From the NCBI RefSeq assembly GCF_014203325.1, contig NZ_JACHIV010000001.1, positions 807,501 to 871,500 of the forward strand: a DNA stretch of 64,000 nt. The letters run 5' to 3'. The translations under genes and the position numbers were made by a program. The notes under the pieces are model-generated. The model searched no databases and had not been told where the DNA came from. It saw nothing but the letters and a program-made list of their open reading frames with translations. Position 1 is the first letter of the stretch, and each line of letters begins with the position of its first letter. This document shows positions 33,299-42,315 of the stretch, one piece after another. Source of the stretch: Saccharopolyspora gloriosae. Its GTDB lineage: Bacteria > Actinomycetota > Actinomycetes > Mycobacteriales > Pseudonocardiaceae.

Positions 33299-34108
33299 GT
33301 GACCGCTCAGAGCGCGAGCAAGGTGCAGATGTCCGAGGAAGGGGTGGCGCCCGCCGACGCCCGTCCCGAATTCACCTTCGAGGAGGCCAAGGGCGACCTG
33401 CGCCGCAGGCAGAACCCCAAGGCCGACAAGTACAAGAACGCGAAGTTCCTCTCCGCCACGGTGCCGATCAACCGCGAAGCCGCCGACCACGTGCTGCCCG
33501 CCGGCGTGAAGATGGACGAGTCCAGCACCGCGACGCTGTTCGTCGTCGACTACCCCTGGACGAACTTCAACAGCACCTACCACGAGGCCGCGCTGTTCCT
33601 GAACGTCAAGCACGGTCCGTTCCGCGCCGCGCACTGCCCGTGGATCGTGGTGGACGACGACACCGCGCTCATCGGGGGCAGGGACACCCTGGGCTTCCCG
33701 AAGAAGATCGCCGAGATCGAGTGGTCCGAGCAGGACGACGGCGTTGAGACCGTGGTCCGCCGCCGCGGCGTCGAGCTGATCCGGATGAGCGGCAAGTTCG
33801 GCGAGGAGGTCGACTCGGTCCCGCCGATCTTCAACCAGCCGTTCCGCAACGTGATCGGCACCGTCGGGCTCTCCGTGCCCCGGCTGGTCACCTTCAGCAC
33901 CGTCGACCACCCGCTGGAACAGCGCAGCGCCGACGTCGACCTCACCGTCGGCGGCTCGTACACCGACCCGCTGGACACCCTCATCTCCGGCCCGCCGCTG
34001 AATGCGCACTACCGCCGGGTGAACATGAGGGTGGGCAAGTTGCCGCTGCCGGTGGGCCTGGTGTCGCCGACCTTCCTGCTGCGCATGCACCCGATGCGGG
34101 ACAGCTGA
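33299..34108 (+). CDS. Acetoacetate-decarboxylase family protein
   Basis: A 269-residue cytosolic protein of the acetoacetate decarboxylase family. The catalytic lysine pair is in DTLGFPKKIAEIEW (K135, K136), corresponding to the Schiff-base lysine and its neighbour in the clostridial enzyme. Family members act on various beta-keto acids or as aldolase-like enzymes, so the substrate is open. GTG 33299 follows GGGAGGT. The next gene is a TetR regulator 17 nt behind, and a large inverted repeat covers the promoter. Confidence 0.85.
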   Translation: MTAQSASKVQMSEEGVAPADARPEFTFEEAKGDLRRRQNPKADKYKNAKFLSATVPINREAADHVLPAGVKMDESSTATLFVVDYPWTNFNSTYHEAALFLNVKHGPFRAAHCPWIVVDDDTALIGGRDTLGFPKKIAEIEWSEQDDGVETVVRRRGVELIRMSGKFGEEVDSVPPIFNQPFRNVIGTVGLSVPRLVTFSTVDHPLEQRSADVDLTVGGSYTDPLDTLISGPPLNAHYRRVNMRVGKLPLPVGLVSPTFLLRMHPMRDS

Positions 34109-34125
34109 GCGAAGGGAGCCGGGCC

Positions 34126-34761
34126 GTGACCGGTGCCAAGGGGGAGAAGCCGGAGCGCGCGCAGCACCTGCCGCTCGCGGTCCGCAAGGAACTCGTGCTC
34201 GACGCGGCACTGCGGGTGTCGCTGCGCGACGGGGACGCCGTGTCCATGGACGCCGTGGCCGCCGAGGCGGGTGTGGCGAAGACCGTGCTGTACCGGTGCT
34301 GGAGCAACCGCGACACGATGCTGCAGGCGCTGGACCAGCGGGAGAGCAGTCGGCTCGCCGAGCAGCTGACGACCGCGCTGGACGCCGCGCAGGCGGAGTC
34401 CGACCCGGCGCGCGCCTTGCACGGAGTTCTCGTGGCGTACTTCGCCGCGGTCCGCGACTCCCCGGACAGCTATCGGTTGCTGTACGGGACGCGGGTGCGG
34501 GCGGACCGCGCGCAGGCCGTGCAGGGCTCGAGGTCCCGCGCGATCACCCGGCTCACCCCGGTGCTGCGCGGTTGGCTGGACGGCTCCGATTCCCTCCCCG
34601 GCAGTGAGCGCCGCGCGAACGCCCTGGCCGCGCTGGCGGTCGGCGCGGCCGAGTCCGGCGCCCGGTTGCTGCTCGACCCCGAATCCGACTGGAGCCCCGA
34701 GGAGCTCGCCGACTCGGTGCGCACCCTGTTCGCCGGCGGCGTTCCCGCCTTCGACGACTGA
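34126..34761 (+). CDS. TetR-family regulator
   Basis: A 211-residue one-component repressor. The DNA-binding domain has VSMDAVAAEAGVAKTVLYR as its helix-turn-helix at about 40-60, and the rest is a helical ligand domain. GTG 34126 lies 17 nt behind the decarboxylase-like gene, so both are co-transcribed and the regulator probably represses its own operon through the site at 33242-33284. The ligand is unknown. Confidence 0.85.
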   Translation: MTGAKGEKPERAQHLPLAVRKELVLDAALRVSLRDGDAVSMDAVAAEAGVAKTVLYRCWSNRDTMLQALDQRESSRLAEQLTTALDAAQAESDPARALHGVLVAYFAAVRDSPDSYRLLYGTRVRADRAQAVQGSRSRAITRLTPVLRGWLDGSDSLPGSERRANALAALAVGAAESGARLLLDPESDWSPEELADSVRTLFAGGVPAFDD

Positions 34762-34941
34762 CGTTTCCCCGTCCGCGGGCTCTTCCCGCACCGACCGACG
34801 ATCGTTCGCTTCTCCCCCCATGCCGTTCAACGGTTCGCGTTCGCCTGGCCGAGATGGCCCGGCGACGTGATCGACCGTGCCCGGAGAACACCGCCGGGCC
34901 TCGGAAACGTGAGCTCGACCGACATCCGAAAGGACGTTCCG

Positions 34942-36030
34942 ATGAAAGCTGTCCCGGCGCTCACCGAACACCCGTCGTCCGCTGACCTCCCCACCACGAT
35001 GCGCGCGGCCCGGTTCGACGCGGCGACCCGCGAGCTCGCGATCCGCCAGGTGCCCGTTCCGCTGCCGGGGCCGGGTGAAGTGCTGGTGCGAGTGGCCGCA
35101 TGCGGAATCTGCCAGTCCGACCTGAGCCAGCTCGACGGTCACATCGCACCCCGGCTGCCCGAGATCACACCAGGGCACGAAGCCGCCGGCGTGGTCGCCG
35201 CGCTCGGCGAAGGAGTGCGCAACCGGCAGGTGGGCGACCGGGTGGTGCTCGCCGCCGGGAAGGAGTGCGGCGACTGCTCGGAGTGCCGGACCGGTGGCGG
35301 CACCGACCGGTGCGAAGACCTCCAGGTGATGGCGTTCCACTACGACGGCGCTTGGGCCGAATACGTGCTGACCGCTGCCGTCTCCCTCGTTGACGTCCCC
35401 CGGTCGGTGCCGCTGGAGCACGCGGCCGTGCTCGCCGACGCCGTGTCCACCCCGTACGGAGCCATCGACACCGCGGAGCTGCGCGCGGCGGAATCGGTGG
35501 GGATCTGGGGTTTGGGCGGGCTGGGCACGCACCTCGTGCAGCTGGCCCGGATCTGCGGCGCCTCGCCGATCATCGCCCTGGACCCGTTGGCGTCGGCGCG
35601 GGAGCGCGCGCTCGAGCTGGGAGCGGATTTCGCGCTGGACCCGGCCGCCGCGGACACGGCCGCTCGGATCAAGGAGATCACCGCCGGGCGGGGGCTGCGC
35701 GCGGCGTTCGACTGCGTCGGGCGCAGCACCACGTTCGCGCAGGCCGATGCCGCGCTGGGGCATCGCGGCAGGCTCGTGCTGATCGGGATCTCGCCGGATC
35801 AGCTCGCGGTCGGTCGTGAGATCCACTTCGTGCGCAACCGGCACAGCGTGATCGGCCACACCGGCTACCGGATGCGGCACCTGGAGGACCTGGTGGAGCT
35901 GACCGATCGCGGCCGGCTCGACGTGTCGGGGTCGGTCACCGCCGTGCTGCCGCTCGACGAGGTGGCCGAGGGCGTCCGCAGGCTCCGCGACCACGACGGC
36001 GACCCGATCCGCATCCTGCTGGCGCCGTGA
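34942..36030 (+). CDS. Zinc-dependent alcohol dehydrogenase
   Basis: A 362-residue medium-chain dehydrogenase. Catalytic zinc site: CGICQSDL and GHEAAG. Structural zinc cysteines: CGDCSECRTGGGTDRC. NAD(P) loop: GIWGLGGLGTH, with an acidic residue at the end of the next strand (ALDPLAS) suggesting NAD. ATG 34942 follows AAAGGA; the open frame before it has no start context. It may belong with the decarboxylase-TetR pair but is 180 nt away and could have its own promoter. Substrate unknown. Confidence 0.87.
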   Translation: MKAVPALTEHPSSADLPTTMRAARFDAATRELAIRQVPVPLPGPGEVLVRVAACGICQSDLSQLDGHIAPRLPEITPGHEAAGVVAALGEGVRNRQVGDRVVLAAGKECGDCSECRTGGGTDRCEDLQVMAFHYDGAWAEYVLTAAVSLVDVPRSVPLEHAAVLADAVSTPYGAIDTAELRAAESVGIWGLGGLGTHLVQLARICGASPIIALDPLASARERALELGADFALDPAAADTAARIKEITAGRGLRAAFDCVGRSTTFAQADAALGHRGRLVLIGISPDQLAVGREIHFVRNRHSVIGHTGYRMRHLEDLVELTDRGRLDVSGSVTAVLPLDEVAEGVRRLRDHDGDPIRILLAP

Positions 36031-36039
36031 CGGCTCGGA

Positions 36040-36291
36040 GTGAACGGACCGTTCGCCCAATCCCACTGGACGAACGGTCCGTTCACCCACCCCGAACTCG
36101 GTCGTTGACGGCGTGCGCGTTCGGCGGCGGCCCGCGTCGTTCGGGGCGGGGTTGGAGTGAACGGACCGTTCGTCCCATGTGATTGGGCGAACGGTCCGTT
36201 CACTCGGAAAGCTCGGTCGGCGCCTTGGTGCGGGGTGGGTCGGGGTGAACGGACCGTTTGTCCGAGGGGATGGGACGAACGGTCCGTTCAC
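36040..36291. repeat. Palindrome cluster 8 (three 47-bp copies)
   Basis: Copies lie at 36040-36086, 36157-36203 and 36245-36291 between two genes of the same direction. The first starts 10 nt behind the dehydrogenase stop. The 80 bp after the last copy leads into the lacI-type gene. Confidence 0.9.
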
Positions 36292-36371
36292 TCCGGTCGG
36301 GTGGGTGCCGTGTGGCGGTTGTCCAGGGGGCGGGGGCGTGGTCGGTTGGGGGAGTGGAGGTGGGGTGGGGC

Positions 36372-37364
36372 GTGGGTGAGGGTCGGCCGACGATCTACGA
36401 CGTGGCGCGGCGCTGCGGTGTCGCCGCGTCGACCGTGTCCCGTGCGTTCAGCAATCCGTCGCGGGTCAACGCCGCCACCCGCACCCGGATCCGGGCCGCG
36501 GCGGTGGAGATCGGTTACGAGCCGCGCCCGCTGGCCAGGGCCGAAGCCCCGGGCCGGTCGCGCACGTTGATGCTGGTGGTCACCGACATCGCCAACCCCT
36601 ACTACGCCGCGATGATCAAGGCCGTGCAGTCCCGCGCCATCGAGCGGCACTACGCGCTGGCGCTCACCGACAGCGATGAGTCGCCGCAGGTGGAGGCGGG
36701 GAATCTGCGGCACCTGCTGGCGAATTCGACCGGCGGCATCCTCGCCACGTCCCGGTTGGCCGACGACGCGGTGCGGCAGCTGGCGCGGCACCGCCCGCTG
36801 GTGATGGTGAACCGCGTGATCGACGGCCTGCCGAGCCTGGTGGTGGACACGGCGGGCGGGATGCGCACGGCGGTGCGCCACCTCGCGGCGTTCGGGCACC
36901 GCCGCATCGCGTACCTGTCGGGTCCGCGCAATTCGTGGATCAACGGCCAGCGGTGGACAGCGGTGCACGAGGAGGCCGCGGCCTTGGGCGTGCAGTCGGT
37001 GTACCTCGGGCCGCATCCGCCGACCAGGGAAGGCGGGCGGGACGCGGCGGAAGCGTTCGTGCTGGACGGGGCGACCGCTGCCATCGCCTACAACGACCTC
37101 GTCGCCATCGGAGCGATGCAGCGGGTGCGGGACGTGGGGCTGCGGGTGCCGGTGGATCGCAGCATCGTCGGGTGCGACGACATCTTCGGCGCCGACCTGG
37201 TCGGGCTGACGACGATCGCCGGGCCCGCCGGGCAGGTCGGCGGCGCCGCGGTCGACCTGGTGCACGCGGAGCTGACCGGCGCCGCGACCTGGTCGCGGAC
37301 GTTCGACGCGCACCTCGTTGTCCGCGATTCGACCGGACCGGCACCGGCAACCGATGGCAACTAG
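36372..37364 (+). CDS. LacI-family regulator of the uronate genes
   Basis: A 330-residue repressor. The helix-turn-helix is TIYDVARRCGVAASTVSRAF at about 7-26, followed by a periplasmic-binding-like effector domain (LVVTDIANPYYAAMI, then GCDDI). GTG 36372 places the motif at the normal N-terminal position; the frame extends upstream into the palindrome cluster. Its stop codon lies inside a candidate operator (37356-37369) whose relative also stands before the symporter gene, so it likely controls both uxaC-uxuB and the symporter in response to a uronate-derived signal. Confidence 0.85.
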   Translation: MGEGRPTIYDVARRCGVAASTVSRAFSNPSRVNAATRTRIRAAAVEIGYEPRPLARAEAPGRSRTLMLVVTDIANPYYAAMIKAVQSRAIERHYALALTDSDESPQVEAGNLRHLLANSTGGILATSRLADDAVRQLARHRPLVMVNRVIDGLPSLVVDTAGGMRTAVRHLAAFGHRRIAYLSGPRNSWINGQRWTAVHEEAAALGVQSVYLGPHPPTREGGRDAAEAFVLDGATAAIAYNDLVAIGAMQRVRDVGLRVPVDRSIVGCDDIFGADLVGLTTIAGPAGQVGGAAVDLVHAELTGAATWSRTFDAHLVVRDSTGPAPATDGN

Positions 37365-37369
37365 TTGTC
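37356..37369. promoter_or_regulatory. LacI-type operator before uxaC
   Basis: GGCAACTAGTTGTC has the perfect 10-bp core palindrome CAACTAGTTG. It overlaps the stop codon of the LacI gene and lies 32 nt before the uxaC start. It matches the reverse complement of 40117-40130 at 12 of 14 positions. Confidence 0.6.
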
Positions 37370-37400
37370 GAGCGTGCGTTCCGCGGCCGATTCTGCGGGC

Positions 37401-38813
37401 ATGGCTAGTGGTTCCACTCCGCTCGCACCGCATCCGGATCGGCTGCTGCCCAGCGATCCGGTGCAGCGCCCCATCGCCCGGCGCCTCTACGCGGCGGTCC
37501 GCGACCTGCCGCTGATCAGCCCGCACGGGCACGTCGACCCCGAGCTGCTGGCCGCGGACCGGCCGTTCGCGGACCCGGCGGCGCTGCTGGTGACGCCCGA
37601 TCACTACGTGACGCGGCTGCTGCACGCGCACGGCGTCGCGTTGCACGAGTGCGGTCTGCGCGGCGGGCCGGAGGAACCGGCGCCGCCGCGGGAGGTGTGG
37701 CGGGCGTTCTGCTCGCACTGGCACCTGTTCCTGGGCACGGCGTCCCGGCAGTGGCTGGAGTCGGAGCTGCACGACGTGCTGGGCGTGGCGGTGCAGCCGT
37801 CCGCGGACACCGCCGACGCGCTGTTCGACGAGCTCACCGAACGGTTGGCCCGGCCCGAGCTGCGGCCTCGCGCGCTGTTCCGGTCGTTCGGGATCGAGGT
37901 GCTCGCCACCACCGACGATCCGGCCGACGACCTGCGCCACCACCGCGCGCTCGCGGAGGATCCGAGCTGGCAGGGCCGGGTGGTGCCGACGTTCCGCCCG
38001 GACCGCTACCTCGACGCGACCCGACCGGACTGGCCGGCGGCGTTGGATCGGCTCGCGGCGGTCAGCGGCATCGACACCGGCGACTACCGCGGTCTGGTCG
38101 CGGCGTTGGAGGCGCGGCGGGAGTTCTTCCGCGCGCACGGCGCCACCGCGACCGATCACGGCGCCCCGGATCCGCGCATGGAGTTCCTGCCGGAGCAGGA
38201 GGCGTCCCGGCTGTTCGCCGAGGTGCGCGCAGGGCGCGGTGACGCGGCGCTGCTGTCGAGGCAGCTGCTCGGGGAGATGGCGCGGATGTCCAGCGAGGAC
38301 GGCCTGGTGCTGGCGCTGCACACGGGGAGCCTGCGCGACCACCACCCGGAGACCTTCGCCCGCTACGGCCCGGACACGGGCCACGACATCCCGACGCGCG
38401 CCGAGTTCACGGAGTCGCTGCGCCCGATGCTGCGGCGGTTCGGCACCGATCCGCGGTTCCGGACGGTGCTGTGCACGCTGGACGAGTCGGTGTTCTCCCG
38501 GGAGCTCGCCCCCATCGCCGGGTTCTACCCGTCGGTGTACTTGGGTGCGCCGTGGTGGTTCCTGGACGCGCCGCGCGCGATGCGGCGGTTCCGGGACGCC
38601 GTCACCGAGACGGCCGGTTTTCACCGCACCGCCGGATTCATCGATGACACCAGGGGTTTCTGCTCCATCCCCGCTCGGCACGACACCGCGCGCCGGGTGG
38701 ACGCCGGGCACTTGGCCTCGCTCGTCGCGGAACACGTGCTCAGCGAGGACGACGCCGCGCGGGTCTTGCGCGATCTCAACGACCGCCAGCCCCGCACCGC
38801 CTTCCGGTTGTGA
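37401..38813 (+). CDS. uxaC: Glucuronate isomerase
   Basis: A 470-residue cytosolic isomerase that turns D-glucuronate into D-fructuronate (and galacturonate into tagaturonate). The amidohydrolase-fold metal motif is LISPHGHVDP near the N-terminus. Other family marks are FRSFGIEVLATTDDP and the C-terminal GFIDDTRGFCSIPARHD region. ATG 37401 gives the family length; an upstream TTG at 37365 is possible but lies in the operator. The stop overlaps the GTG of the next gene (GTGA). A mannonate dehydratase for the next step is not in the window. Confidence 0.9.
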   Translation: MASGSTPLAPHPDRLLPSDPVQRPIARRLYAAVRDLPLISPHGHVDPELLAADRPFADPAALLVTPDHYVTRLLHAHGVALHECGLRGGPEEPAPPREVWRAFCSHWHLFLGTASRQWLESELHDVLGVAVQPSADTADALFDELTERLARPELRPRALFRSFGIEVLATTDDPADDLRHHRALAEDPSWQGRVVPTFRPDRYLDATRPDWPAALDRLAAVSGIDTGDYRGLVAALEARREFFRAHGATATDHGAPDPRMEFLPEQEASRLFAEVRAGRGDAALLSRQLLGEMARMSSEDGLVLALHTGSLRDHHPETFARYGPDTGHDIPTRAEFTESLRPMLRRFGTDPRFRTVLCTLDESVFSRELAPIAGFYPSVYLGAPWWFLDAPRAMRRFRDAVTETAGFHRTAGFIDDTRGFCSIPARHDTARRVDAGHLASLVAEHVLSEDDAARVLRDLNDRQPRTAFRL

Positions 38814-40075
38814 TCGTGCGCCTGCACCGGGACGCCGAACCCGCCCCCGTCCGCGCCGTGCACTGCGGTCTCGGCGCGTTCCACCGCGCGCACCAGGCCG
38901 TGTGCACGGCCGCCGACCCGGAGTGGGGCATCGCCGCCTACACGTTCCGCAGCACCGAGCTCCCCGCGGAGCTCAACGCGCAGGGCGGGCTGTACTCGCT
39001 GCTGGTGCGCGGTGAGGACGTGCGCACCATCGGCTCGATCAGCCGGGCGCACGCGGGTGCCGAGCGGGAGCGGTGGCTCTCCGACCTCGCCGCGCCGGAG
39101 GTCGCGGTGGTCACGCTCACCGTGACCGAGGCGGCCTACCGGGTACCGCGGGAGGGGGAGGATTCCGCGATCTCCCGGCTGGTTGACGGGTTGCGCGCGC
39201 GGTTCCGCGCCGCCGCCGCGCCGATCACGTTGGTGCCCTGCGACAACGTGCCGGACAACGGAGCGGCGCTGCGCTCGGTGCTGCGGGCGGCGGTGGCGGG
39301 GCAGGACGCGGCGTTCGCGGCGTGGGTCGAGGCCGGGGTGTCGATCGCGAGCACCGTGGTGGACCGGATCACGCCCGCCACGACGCCCGCCGACGTGCGG
39401 GCCGTGCACGAGCTGACCGGTGTCCGGGACGCGGTGCCGGTGGTGACCGAGCCGTACGCGGAGTGGCTGCTGGCGGGCGATTTCCCCGGTGGCCGGCCTA
39501 GCTGGGAGCGGGCGGGCGCGCGGTTCGTCGACTCCGTCGACGACTACCAGCGGCGCAAGTTGTGGCTGCTCAACGGCGCGCACAGCCTGCTCGCCTACGC
39601 CGGGCTCGGGCGTGGCCGGAGCTCGGTGCGGGAGGCGATGGACGACGCGGTGCTCGCCGGGCTGGTCGAGTCGTGGTGGGACACCGCCGCGCGGCACCTG
39701 CCGCTGCCCGCGGCGGAACTCGACGAGTACCGGTCCGCGTTGCGGCGGCGCTTCGCGGCCCCCGCCATCGAGCACCGGCTGCGGCAGATCGCCGTCGACG
39801 GTTCGCAGAAGATCCCTGTGCGCATCCTGCCGGTCCTGCACCGCGAACGCGGCGCCGGTCGGCTGCCGGAAGCCGCGGTGGCGGTGCTCGCCGCGTGGAT
39901 CGCGCACCTCCGCGGCGGTGACGTCCGCGATCCGAGGTCCGCGGACCTGGTACCGGCGGCGCGTTCCGGTGCCCGCGCGGTGCTCACGGCCCTCGACGCG
40001 GACCTGGCCTCGGACGACGAGCTGATCGCGGCGATCAACGCCGAGGTCCCGAGCGCCGTCGGCGACGAGCCCTAG
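38810..40075 (+). CDS. Fructuronate reductase / mannitol dehydrogenase family
   Basis: A 421-residue polyol-specific long-chain dehydrogenase. The N-terminal nucleotide-binding motif is HCGLGAFHRAHQA. The catalytic set K-x5-N-x2-H is seen in KLWLLNGAHS, and the C-terminal part has IAVDGSQKIPVR, typical of the family. Coupling with uxaC (4-nt overlap) makes reduction of fructuronate to mannonate (UxuB role) the best guess; mannitol dehydrogenase activity is the alternative. Confidence 0.86.
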   Translation: MIVRLHRDAEPAPVRAVHCGLGAFHRAHQAVCTAADPEWGIAAYTFRSTELPAELNAQGGLYSLLVRGEDVRTIGSISRAHAGAERERWLSDLAAPEVAVVTLTVTEAAYRVPREGEDSAISRLVDGLRARFRAAAAPITLVPCDNVPDNGAALRSVLRAAVAGQDAAFAAWVEAGVSIASTVVDRITPATTPADVRAVHELTGVRDAVPVVTEPYAEWLLAGDFPGGRPSWERAGARFVDSVDDYQRRKLWLLNGAHSLLAYAGLGRGRSSVREAMDDAVLAGLVESWWDTAARHLPLPAAELDEYRSALRRRFAAPAIEHRLRQIAVDGSQKIPVRILPVLHRERGAGRLPEAAVAVLAAWIAHLRGGDVRDPRSADLVPAARSGARAVLTALDADLASDDELIAAINAEVPSAVGDEP

Positions 40076-40116
40076 CGGCGTGCGCGCTGTCGTGGCGCGA
40101 CCCCGTGGCAAGTAGT

Positions 40117-40130
40117 GACAACTGATTGCC
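40117..40130. promoter_or_regulatory. LacI-type operator before the symporter gene
   Basis: GACAACTGATTGCC read on the other strand differs at 2 of 14 positions from the site before uxaC. It lies 117 nt before the symporter start and just behind a further half-site (GGCAAGTAG). Confidence 0.5.
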
Positions 40131-40247
40131 GCCGGTGCCGCGCCTCCCTAGCTTGAACGCACTCCGCACCGCCCGAGAGCCGCGACGGCGGCGAACCCGC
40201 ACAACGACGTGAGAGCCGGATTCCTCCGGCCAGGGAAGGGAAACCAC

Positions 40248-41744
40248 ATGCACCCGTTGGACTGGGTGATCATCGCAGGCTATCTGCTGATCATGCTGGG
40301 GATCGGTGTCTGGGCGCATCGCCAGGTCGCCGACACCGCGGACTTCTTCACCGCGGGCGGCCGGATGCCGTGGTGGCTGGCCGGGATCTCGCACCACATG
40401 TCCGGTTACAGCGCCGTCGTCTTCGTCGCCTACGCCGGAGTCGCCTACGACCAGGGCATCGTGTCGTACGTGGTGTTCATGTTCCCGCTGGCGGTCGCCA
40501 CCGGAATCGGCGCGTTCCTGTTCGCCCCCAAGTGGAACCGGCTGCGCACGCACTACCGCATCGCCTCCCCGCTGGAGTACCTCGCGCAGCGGTTCGACGT
40601 CCCCACCCAGCAGGTGCTGGCGTGGAGCGGTTCGCTGCTGAAGGTGTTCGACGTGGCGGCCAAGTGGTCGGCGGTCGCGTTGCTGCTCAACAAGTTCGTC
40701 GGCATCCCGCTCGGCTGGGGCATCGTGATCACCGCGGCGGTGACGTTGGTGTACTGCACCGCGGGCGGGTTGTGGGCCGACGCGCTCACCGAGCTGGGGC
40801 AGTTCGTGATCCAGGGCGTCGCCGCGTTCGCGATGATCGGCGCGGTCGGCATCGCCTTGGCGGACCGCGGGTTCAGCTACGCCGATTTCTGGTCCGCGCT
40901 GCCGGAAGGCCACACCTCGCCGACCACGAGCAGCTATCCCGCGTACTTCCTGCTGGTGTACGTGCTGGTCAAGACGTTCGAGTACAACGGCGGCATGTGG
41001 AACCTGGCGCAGCGCTACATCGCGACCCCCACCTCGGCGGCGGCGCGGCGCACGGCGTTGCTGTCCAGCGCGCTCTACCTGGTGTGGCCGATCGTGCTGA
41101 TGCTGCCGATGTTCGCGGCACCGCTGCTGGTGCGGGTGGAGAACTCCGAGGACGTCTACGCGGAGATGGCGTTGCAGTTCTTACCGGCCGGGCTGCTCGG
41201 GCTGGTGCTGGTCGGGGTCTTCTCGCACACCATGGCGATGGCCGCGTCCGACGCGACCGCGATCTCGGCGGTGATGACCCGCGACGTGCTGCCGCACGTG
41301 TGGCGCCGAGCCCGGGGCTTCACCGACGAGCAGTTCCTCCGGGCGGGCCGGGTGCTCACGGTGGTGTTCGTGTTCCTCAGCGTGGTGCTGGCGCTCAACG
41401 CGGAGAACCTCGGCGGTGTGCTCGGCATCATCGTCGCCTGGGTGGGCGCGCTGATCGGGCCGATCTCGATCCCGATGATGCTGGGCATGCTGCGGCCGTT
41501 CCGGCACGTCGGGCCCACGTCCGCGCTGACGTCCTGGGCGGGTGGACTGCTCACCTTCGCGCTCACCAAGTACGTGCTGGGGCTGTCCGAGGCGATCACC
41601 GTGGTCTCGCCGGTGCTGGTCTCGTTGCTGCTGTTCGTGGCGGTCGGCTCCTGGTACCGGGACGCTCCGCCCGCGGCCGAGGAGATCACCGGCGCGCTCA
41701 CCCGCGACCCCGATCCGACCGGTGCGGAACCCGCCGCGACGTGA
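40248..41744 (+). CDS. Sodium/solute symporter (SSS family), probable uronate uptake
   Basis: A 498-residue membrane transporter with about 13 hydrophobic segments. Family features include ADFFTAGGRMPWWLAGISHH near the N-terminus, the GGLWADALTELGQFVIQG segment in the middle and FSHTMAMAASDATAISAVMTRD (core ASDATAISAV) that contributes to sodium binding. ATG 40248 follows AGGGAAGGG. Its place behind uxaC and the reductase, with a shared operator, argues for uptake of glucuronate or a related uronate; this is inference. A strong hairpin follows the stop. Confidence 0.86.
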   Translation: MHPLDWVIIAGYLLIMLGIGVWAHRQVADTADFFTAGGRMPWWLAGISHHMSGYSAVVFVAYAGVAYDQGIVSYVVFMFPLAVATGIGAFLFAPKWNRLRTHYRIASPLEYLAQRFDVPTQQVLAWSGSLLKVFDVAAKWSAVALLLNKFVGIPLGWGIVITAAVTLVYCTAGGLWADALTELGQFVIQGVAAFAMIGAVGIALADRGFSYADFWSALPEGHTSPTTSSYPAYFLLVYVLVKTFEYNGGMWNLAQRYIATPTSAAARRTALLSSALYLVWPIVLMLPMFAAPLLVRVENSEDVYAEMALQFLPAGLLGLVLVGVFSHTMAMAASDATAISAVMTRDVLPHVWRRARGFTDEQFLRAGRVLTVVFVFLSVVLALNAENLGGVLGIIVAWVGALIGPISIPMMLGMLRPFRHVGPTSALTSWAGGLLTFALTKYVLGLSEAITVVSPVLVSLLLFVAVGSWYRDAPPAAEEITGALTRDPDPTGAEPAAT

Positions 41745-41750
41745 GCCGGA

Positions 41751-41787
41751 CGCGCCGCGACCGCGACGTGCTCGCGGTCGCGGCGCG
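41751..41787. terminator. Bidirectional hairpin between convergent genes
   Basis: A 16-bp perfect stem (arms 41751-41766 and 41772-41787, loop of 5) lies between the symporter stop and the convergent secreted-protein stop. It has no T-run, as is common for actinomycete terminators. Confidence 0.75.
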
Positions 41788-41791
41788 CGGA

Positions 41792-42229
41792 TCAGACGTG
41801 GGTCACCAGCAGAGTCACGCCGAGCTCGTCGCCGCAGTCGACGAAGACGGGCCCGACGCCGTTGCCGATCTCCTCGCGGAGCGTGGCCTTGGCCTCGAAT
41901 CCGTTCGGGTCGGAATCGACGATCTCGATGTTCTCCAGAACGGGCTTGCCGCCCACTTCGCTGATGAATCCGCGCAGTTCCTTCCCGCCGCCGCAATGGC
42001 CGGTCAGGGTCACTTCCTGGCCGCGTTCGGTGGTCGGGTTCGGGCTCACGTTCACGACGGCGCGAGCGCCCTTGGGGGGAAGGTCCGTCGTCTGAGCCGC
42101 ACTGGTCACGTTGCTCTCCTGCTGGTCCTGCGAGCTGTTCGCCGCGTACGCCACACCTGCTCCTGCCGCCATCAGCGCGATTCCGGTGATCGCACTGGAA
42201 ATGCTCGTCAACTTCTTCGAGTTCGCCAC
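41792..42229 (-). CDS. Small secreted protein
   Basis: A 145-residue protein with a Sec signal peptide (SSAITGIALMAAGAGVAYA, cleavage near residue 29-30). The mature part is predicted beta-rich, with NVSPNPTTERGQEVTLTG resembling an Ig-like or bacterial immunoglobulin-type strand pattern, and two cysteines (GHCGGG, VDCGDE) that could form a disulphide. No family name can be given. It is read in the same direction as the ABC operon, 86 nt behind the permease stop. Confidence 0.72.
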   Translation of the reverse strand: MANSKKLTSISSAITGIALMAAGAGVAYAANSSQDQQESNVTSAAQTTDLPPKGARAVVNVSPNPTTERGQEVTLTGHCGGGKELRGFISEVGGKPVLENIEIVDSDPNGFEAKATLREEIGNGVGPVFVDCGDELGVTLLVTHV

Positions 42230-42315
42230 GCCCTCCCCTTCGATCGTTCTTCCGGATTCATTGGGAAAGTCGAATCGAGTGGGGTTTCAGGTTCTCCGGA
42301 TCGACGTGCCGTGGA

